From: Sphingomonas hankookensis
GTDB taxonomy: Bacteria > Pseudomonadota > Alphaproteobacteria > Sphingomonadales > Sphingomonadaceae
NCBI RefSeq assembly: GCF_001619955.1
Contig: NZ_LQQO01000008.1
Coordinates: 1-64,000, forward strand
Direction of reading: 5' to 3'
Length of the DNA stretch: 64,000 nt
Position numbers and translations under genes: made by a program. Numbering within the stretch: position 1 is the stretch's first letter; each line of letters begins with the position of its first letter. Positions 58,891-64,000 of the stretch are shown one piece after another. Below the pieces are notes generated by a model. The model saw only the letters and a program-made list of their open reading frames with translations, made no database searches and was not told the origin of the DNA.

Positions 58891-61646
58891 TGCGCCGCGC
58901 CCCAGCTCTTGCCCGTCCCGATCTCCACGCCCAGCGGCACCGACAGCTGCACCACCGGTTCCGCCGCCGTCTCCATCACCTGCCGGATCACCAGCGTCGC
59001 CGCCTCGACCAGCCCCTCGGGCAGTTCGAACACCAGTTCGTCGTGCACCTGCAACAGCATCCGCACTTCGGTGAGGCCGGCCTCGGCCAGCGCAGGCCCC
59101 ATCCGCGCCATCGCCCGCTTGATGATGTCGGCGCTCGTCCCCTGGATCGGCGCGTTGATCGCGGCGCGTTCGGCGCCCTGCCGCTCATGCTGCACCTTCG
59201 ACTGGATGCGCGGGAAATGCGTCTTGCGCCCGAACAAGGTCGTGGTGAAGCCGGTCGTGCGCACGCTCTGCGTCGTCTCGGCGATATAGCGGTTGATGCC
59301 GGGGAAGCGGTCGAAATAGCGATCGATCATCGCCTGCGCCTCGTCCGCGCTCACGTCCAGCCGCCCGGCCAGCCCCCAGCGGCTGATGCCGTAGAGGATC
59401 GCGAAGTTGATCGTCTTGGCCCGCCCGCGCGTGTCGCGGTTGACCTCGCCGAACAGCTCCTGCGCGGTGATGCTGTGGATGTCGTCGCCGCGTTCGAACG
59501 CCTCGCGCAGCTGCGGTACGTCGGCGATATGCGCCGCCAGCCGCAGCTCGATCTGCGAATAGTCGGCCGCCAGGATGACATTGCCCGGCTCGGCCACGAA
59601 CGCATCGCGGATCTGCCGGCCGACCTCGGTGCGGATCGGGATGTTCTGCAGATTGGGATCGGTCGACGACAGCCGTCCCGTCTGCGCACCGGTCAGGCTG
59701 TACGACGTATGCACCCGCCCGGTCGCCGGGTTGATCTGCGCCTGCAACGCATCGGTATAGGTGCTTTTCAGCTTGGACAGTTGCCGCCAGTCGAGCACCT
59801 TCGCCGCGATCGCCGCGCCGGGCGAATCCTTGTCGGCGGCGATCCGTTCCAGTTCGTTGACGTCGGTGGAATAGACCCCTGACTTGCCCTTGCGCCCGCC
59901 CTTGATGCCCAGCGTCACGAACAGCACGTCGCCCAACTGCTTCGGTGACCCGATGGTGAACTTCGTCCCCGCCAGCTCGTGGATTTCGGTTTCCAGTGCC
60001 GCAATGCGGGCGGAGAAATCCTCCGACAGCTTGGCCAGCACGCCGGCATCGACCTTGATCCCGGCCTGCTCCATGTCGGCGATCACCCGCACCAGCGGCC
60101 GGTCGACCATCTCGTACACCCGCGTCGCCGACTCATAAGGCAGCCGCGGCTTGAACCGCCGCCACAGCCGGAGCGTCACATCGGCATCCTCGGCGGCATA
60201 GCGGGTGGCGGTCTTCAGGTCGATCTCGCCAAAGCCGATCTGCTTCTTCCCCGTCCCCACCACGTCCTTGTACGCGATGCAGCTATGCTGGAGATGCGTC
60301 GCGGCCAGTTCGTCCATGCCATGCCCGTGCAACCCGGCGTCGAGCGCAAAGCTCATGACGATCGTGTCGTCATAGGGCGCGACGGTCAGCCCGGCGCGCG
60401 CCAGCACGATCATGTCGTACTTCAGGTTATGGCCGATTTTCAGGACGCTCTCGTCCTCGAACAACGGCTTCAACGTCGCCAGCACCGCCTCGCGCGACAG
60501 CTGTTCCGGCTTCTCCGCGAACATGTCGGTCCCGCCGTGGCCGATCGGAATATAGCAGGCGAGGTTCGGGTGCAGCGCCATGCTCACGCCGACCAGCTCT
60601 GCCCGCGTCGCGTCCAGACCCGTCGTCTCGGTATCGATCGCCACCCAGCCCTGATGCCGCGCGACCTGCACCCAGCGGTCGAGCGCCTCCTGCGTCACCA
60701 CCGTCTCGTATGCGTCATGATCGCAGGCCGGCTCGTCGTCCTGCGCCACCGGCGCGGCGGGCGTCTCAACCGGCGTATCGGCAACCTGGCCGAGCTTGGT
60801 CAGCAACGTGCGGAACCCGTGATGTTCGAGGAACGCGCGCAGCGGCGCCTCCGGAATCCCCTGCAATTCCAGCGCGTCGAGCGGTTCGGGCAGCCCGCCA
60901 TCGCATTTCAGCGTCACCAGCACCTTCGACAGCCGCGCATTGTCGGCATGGTCGATCAGGTTGTCGCGCAGCTTGCCCTTCTTCATCTCGGGCGCCGCGG
61001 CGAGGACGGCTTCAAGGTCGCCATGCTCGTTGATGAGCTTGGCGGCGGTCTTCGGCCCGACCCCCGGCACGCCCGGCACATTGTCGACGCTGTCGCCCAT
61101 CAGCGCCAGCACGTCGCCCAATTTGTTCGGGGTCACGCCGAACTTCTCGACCACATGGTCCGGCCCCAGCGTCCGGTTGTTCATCGTGTCGAGCATGTCG
61201 ACCGACGGGTCGGTCATCAGCTGCATCAGATCCTTGTCGGAACTGACGATGGTCACCGCCCAGCCCTGCGCCAGCGCCGCCTGCGTATAACAGGCGATGA
61301 TGTCGTCGGCCTCCAGCCCCTCTTCCTCAATGCACGGCAGGCTGAACGCCCGCGTCGCATCGCGGATCATCGGGAACTGGGGCACCAGGTCCTCGGGCGG
61401 CGGCGGCCGATGCGCTTTATACTGATCGTACAGGTCGTTGCGGAACGTCTTCGACGATTTGTCAAGGATGACCGCCATGTGCGTCGGCCCATCCGCCTTG
61501 TGCAGCGCATCGGCCAGCTTCCACAGCATGGTGGTATAGCCATAGACCGCCCCCACCGGCTCGCCATGCTGGTTGGTCAGCGGCGGCAGCCGGTGATAGG
61601 CGCGAAAGATATAGCCGGAGCCGTCGACGAGATAGAGATGGGGCAT
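58887..61646 (-). CDS. polA: DNA polymerase I
   Basis: A 919-residue enzyme with three domains: 5'-3' exonuclease (VDGSGYIFRAYHRLPPLTNQHGEPVGAVYGYTTML near the start), 3'-5' proofreading exonuclease (VAIDTETTGLDATRAELVGVS, D-x-E intact) and polymerase (AADYSQIELRLAAHIADVPQL motif A; QVHDELVFELPE motif C). The C-terminus ends GKSWGAAH, the usual PolA end. The TAG stop is formed by the terminal CTAG of the adjacent MITE-like element. Confidence 0.97.
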   Translation of the reverse strand: MPHLYLVDGSGYIFRAYHRLPPLTNQHGEPVGAVYGYTTMLWKLADALHKADGPTHMAVILDKSSKTFRNDLYDQYKAHRPPPPEDLVPQFPMIRDATRAFSLPCIEEEGLEADDIIACYTQAALAQGWAVTIVSSDKDLMQLMTDPSVDMLDTMNNRTLGPDHVVEKFGVTPNKLGDVLALMGDSVDNVPGVPGVGPKTAAKLINEHGDLEAVLAAAPEMKKGKLRDNLIDHADNARLSKVLVTLKCDGGLPEPLDALELQGIPEAPLRAFLEHHGFRTLLTKLGQVADTPVETPAAPVAQDDEPACDHDAYETVVTQEALDRWVQVARHQGWVAIDTETTGLDATRAELVGVSMALHPNLACYIPIGHGGTDMFAEKPEQLSREAVLATLKPLFEDESVLKIGHNLKYDMIVLARAGLTVAPYDDTIVMSFALDAGLHGHGMDELAATHLQHSCIAYKDVVGTGKKQIGFGEIDLKTATRYAAEDADVTLRLWRRFKPRLPYESATRVYEMVDRPLVRVIADMEQAGIKVDAGVLAKLSEDFSARIAALETEIHELAGTKFTIGSPKQLGDVLFVTLGIKGGRKGKSGVYSTDVNELERIAADKDSPGAAIAAKVLDWRQLSKLKSTYTDALQAQINPATGRVHTSYSLTGAQTGRLSSTDPNLQNIPIRTEVGRQIRDAFVAEPGNVILAADYSQIELRLAAHIADVPQLREAFERGDDIHSITAQELFGEVNRDTRGRAKTINFAILYGISRWGLAGRLDVSADEAQAMIDRYFDRFPGINRYIAETTQSVRTTGFTTTLFGRKTHFPRIQSKVQHERQGAERAAINAPIQGTSADIIKRAMARMGPALAEAGLTEVRMLLQVHDELVFELPEGLVEAATLVIRQVMETAAEPVVQLSVPLGVEIGTGKSWGAAH

Positions 61647-61691
61647 GGGCGGGAGATAGCAGCGCGGGCGGGGCTGCGCGAGGGGGCGATC

Positions 61692-61720
61692 TTGACTTCG
61701 TTGCCCGGTCGGTGTGCAAT
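61692..61720 (+). promoter_or_regulatory. Possible sigma-70 promoter for chrA
   Basis: TTGACT (61692-61697), 17 bases, then TGCAAT (61715-61720). The -35 is good, the -10 weak (4 of 6). It faces the chromate transporter, 94 bases upstream of its ATG, and away from polA. Confidence 0.35.
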
Positions 61721-61813
61721 TCCGCCTACGGGCAATGCGGACGCCCGTTCAGACGCCTGCGTCCAAGTTCCGCTCCACCGGCCGCGTTCGCGCGGCCTTG
61801 GGAGCGTTCGTTC

Positions 61814-62992
61814 ATGGAAATTGCCGCACCGTCCCGTCCGCCGTCGATCGGCTTGATACCACTATTCTGCAAATTCCTGCGCTTCGGCTGTCTCGCCTTT
61901 GGCGGCCCGGTCGCGCAGATCGCGATGTTGCGGCAGGCGCTGGTCGAGGAAGAACGCTGGATCGACAAGGGCCGGTTCAATCGGCTGCTCGCCGTGCTGC
62001 AAATCCTGCCCGGGCCCGAAGCCCACGAACTCTGCGTCCATTTCGGCGTGCTGGCGCGCGGGCGGATCGGCGGGCTGCTCGCCGGCCTCGGTTTCATGCT
62101 GCCCGGCTTCTGCCTGATGCTGCTGGTCGGCTGGCTGTACGTCACCGTCGTGCAGGGCAGCGTGGCGCTCGGAGGCCTGCTGCTCGGCATCCAGGTCGCG
62201 ATCCTCGCCGTCATCCTGCGTGCCGTCATGCGGATCGGTCAGCATGTCGTGGAGGATCGGCTGCTGGCGCTGATCGCGCTGGCGGCGGTCGCCGCGACGC
62301 TGGGCCGGGTGCCGTTCTGGATCCCGTTGCTGGCTGGCGGCGCCGTCTATGCAATGAAGCACCGCCCGCCGCTTGCGCTCGCGATCGGACTTGCCGGCAT
62401 CGCCGCCGCCGTTGCCAGCCTCTCCATCGCCCCGCCCACCCCTGCCGCAGCGTCGGTCCAGCCGCTCACGGTCGTCGCGCTCTTCATCGCCGGGTTGAAA
62501 GGTGGCCTGCTGACCTTTGGCGGGGCCTATACCGCCATCCCCTATGTCCGTGCCGATACGGTCGGCCGTGGCTGGATCGGCGATGCGGCGTTCCTAGACG
62601 GGGTCGCCTTCGCCAATGTCATTCCCGCGCCGCTGGTCATCTTCGCGACCTTCGTCGGCTTCGTTGCGGGCGGCCTGGCCGGTGCGCTGGCGATCACGCT
62701 CGGCATGTTTCTCCCTGCCTTCGCCTTTTCGCTGATCTTCTTCGAACGGCTCGAGCGCGTCGTCGACGCCCCCTCGCTGCGCCATGCGCTGACCGGCGTG
62801 GCGGCGGCGGTTGTTGGAATCATCGCCGCGACCTTCGTGCAACTGGCGCTGGTGACCGGCGGGCGGGTCGATCCGCCGGTCGGCGCGGCGCTGTTCGCCG
62901 CAGCGCTGGCAATGGCGTGGCGATTGAAGGGAGGCTGGGTGACGCCGACGATCGTCGCGGTCGGCGCGACGGTCGGATGGCTGTTCCTGTGA
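61814..62992 (+). CDS. chrA: Chromate transporter ChrA
   Basis: A 392-residue inner-membrane protein with two tandem chromate-transport halves, each starting with F-G-G-P/A: KFLRFGCLAFGGPVAQIAML (about residue 18) and GLKGGLLTFGGAYTAIPYV (about 225). LQILPGPEAHEL is the conserved loop of the first half. It exports chromate, perhaps also sulfate-like anions. ATG 61814 is chosen by family start; the longer open frame is not conserved. Divergent from polA. Confidence 0.92.
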   Translation: MEIAAPSRPPSIGLIPLFCKFLRFGCLAFGGPVAQIAMLRQALVEEERWIDKGRFNRLLAVLQILPGPEAHELCVHFGVLARGRIGGLLAGLGFMLPGFCLMLLVGWLYVTVVQGSVALGGLLLGIQVAILAVILRAVMRIGQHVVEDRLLALIALAAVAATLGRVPFWIPLLAGGAVYAMKHRPPLALAIGLAGIAAAVASLSIAPPTPAAASVQPLTVVALFIAGLKGGLLTFGGAYTAIPYVRADTVGRGWIGDAAFLDGVAFANVIPAPLVIFATFVGFVAGGLAGALAITLGMFLPAFAFSLIFFERLERVVDAPSLRHALTGVAAAVVGIIAATFVQLALVTGGRVDPPVGAALFAAALAMAWRLKGGWVTPTIVAVGATVGWLFL

Positions 62993-63048
62993 CCGCCGCT
63001 TGACCGCCGCCGCGTTCGCGCGATGATGGCGGCAGGGGGGACACGAAC

Positions 63049-63543
63049 ATGCCGAACTGGACTCTACCGCTCGCCGCCGCGCTGATCGTCGCGACGCCGG
63101 CCGCCGCCAAGGAACTGAAGGTCGGACAGCCTGCGCCGCCGATCGAACTGACGCTGGCCGACGGGACGAAGACCACCATCGCCGAGCATCGCGGCGAGGT
63201 CATCCTCGTCAATTTCTGGGCGACCTGGTGCGTGCCGTGCCGCGTCGAGCTGCCGCTGCTCGACGGCTATTACCGTCAGGTCAAGAAACATGGCGCCCGA
63301 GTCTTCGCGGTCACCACCGAAGGGTCGGTGCCGATCTACAAGATGAAGGCGCTGTTCGCCGCGCTGGCGATCACCCCGGCCAAGGCGATCAAGGGCATCA
63401 CCCATGCCCGGCCCGCCGTCCCGACCAACTACATCATCGATCGCCGCGGGATCGTCCGCTACGCCAAGGCCGGCGCGATGGATCTGGACGACCTCAATCG
63501 CGAACTGATCCCGTTGCTGCGGGAGCCGGTGCCGGACGCCTGA
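63049..63543 (+). CDS. TlpA-like exported thioredoxin
   Basis: A 164-residue protein with a signal peptide (LPLAAALIVATPAAAK) and a TlpA/ResA-type thioredoxin domain: VGQPAPPIELTLADGTKTTIAEHRGEVILVNFWATWCVPCRVELPLLDGYY. The C-x-x-C is WCVPC; PTNYIIDRRGIVRY holds the cis-Pro. It acts in the periplasm, reducing disulfides or as a cytochrome-maturation type factor. A good GGGGG site lies before ATG 63049. Confidence 0.92.
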   Translation: MPNWTLPLAAALIVATPAAAKELKVGQPAPPIELTLADGTKTTIAEHRGEVILVNFWATWCVPCRVELPLLDGYYRQVKKHGARVFAVTTEGSVPIYKMKALFAALAITPAKAIKGITHARPAVPTNYIIDRRGIVRYAKAGAMDLDDLNRELIPLLREPVPDA

Positions 63544-63594
63544 GGGGCGGTGGGTGTCGAGGCCCGCCGCTTAAGGCGATAGCTCACCCCGATC

Positions 63595-63630
63595 GTCACC
63601 CCGGGCTTGACCCGGGGTCCCGCTTCTTCT
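63595..63630. repeat. Single REP-like repeat (GTCACCCCGG type)
   Basis: One arm, matching the arms at 27571-27605 and 32812 onwards; no inverted partner follows. It lies in the gap after the TlpA-like gene. Confidence 0.75.
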
Positions 63631-63666
63631 CGAGAGCGCCGCAACCGCCCGTCGCCGAACGACAAA

Positions 63667-63692
63667 CCGCCCCGGAATCGCTTCCGGGGCGG
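63667..63692. terminator. Strong hairpin terminator between tlpA-like gene and typA
   Basis: CCGCCCCGGAA (63667-63677) pairs perfectly with TTCCGGGGCGG (63682-63692) around the tetraloop TCGC, then CTTTCGTTT. It can serve the rightward gene and, less well, the leftward typA. Confidence 0.8.
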
Positions 63693-63785
63693 CTTTCGTT
63701 TCCGGTGGCCCGACGTGGCAAAGCCACGTCGTCGGTCCTTGCCTTCCGCAAGGCCGGCCGGGCGAGCCTTGAGGCTCGGCCGAGC

Positions 63786-64000
63786 TTACGCTGCGGCCTT
63801 GGCCCGGCTCGCCTTCTTCCGCTCGTGCGGGTCCAGGTGCCGCTTGCGCAGACGGATGTTCTTCGGCGTCACCTCGACCATCTCGTCATCGTCGATATAG
63901 GCGATCGCCTGTTCCAGCGTCATCTTCTTCGGCGGGGTCAGGCGGATCGCGTCGTCCTTGCCGCCCGATGCGCGGAAGTTCGTCAGCTGCTTCGCCTTCA
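63786..64000 (-). CDS. typA: Translational GTPase TypA/BipA, C-terminal end
   Basis: Only the last 71 codons are in the window; the gene continues to the right. The reverse strand reads [20 protein letters not shown], then [38 protein letters not shown], the very conserved C-terminal domain of the ribosome-associated GTPase TypA/BipA. The TAA stop is at 63788-63786. Confidence 0.93.
   Translation of the reverse strand, partial: KAKQLTNFRASGGKDDAIRLTPPKKMTLEQAIAYIDDDEMVEVTPKNIRLRKRHLDPHERKKASRAKAAA

Noticed and set aside
58776-59882. 368-codon rightward frame starting in the MITE-like element
   Set aside because: It is mainly antisense to polA and starts in a non-coding element; His/Arg/Asp-rich shadow.

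Overview
The window is high-GC DNA from an alphaproteobacterium, most likely a member of the Sphingomonadales (Sphingomonas-like). The evidence is the amgK/murU peptidoglycan-recycling pair beside a DivL-type kinase with addB/addA/trxA, tandem TonB-dependent receptors, a possible general-stress (EcfG-type) promoter, and GC-rich palindromic intergenic repeats. The genus is not resolved.

Positions 1 to about 26,103 are the right part of a prophage of the HK97/lambda-like siphovirus type. It runs left to right: end of a replication gene, a second replication-region gene, a NusG-like transcription factor, HNH nuclease, terminase small and large subunits, portal, prohead protease, major capsid protein, an SGNH hydrolase and a beta-helix protein inserted after the capsid gene, head-tail connectors (including two tandem gp10-type genes), tail tube, a tail chaperone pair joined by a lambda-type -1 frameshift site, tape measure, tail tip genes ending in a protein with a C-terminal Hint-like domain, and a beta-helix tail spike. 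Then come an antisense glycosyltransferase, two membrane proteins (holin candidates), a zinc amidase endolysin, a nested Rz/Rz1 spanin pair and a short HTH regulator. A 3' fragment of a tRNA-Asn gene marks the right attachment site. The integrase, the early control region and the intact tRNA must lie left of the window.

Positions 26,104 to 64,000 are host chromosome: secA with small exported proteins; argJ; a seven-gene leftward operon divL-tsaE-amgK-murU-addB-addA-trxA (cell-cycle signalling, tRNA modification, MurNAc recycling, double-strand break repair, redox); two tandem TonB-dependent receptors; ahcY with a palindrome resembling a methionine-cycle operator; yqgE and a divergent peroxiredoxin; a small stress-type protein; AMP nucleosidase; a Wzx-like flippase; a DUF305 lipoprotein; a ClpP-fold exported protein; polA, whose stop codon lies in the end of a 192-bp MITE-like element; chromate transporter chrA; a TlpA-like thioredoxin; and the 3' end of typA. 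Many host gene junctions carry rho-independent terminators or paired REP-like repeats.

All calls come from reading the sequence; no database search was run.
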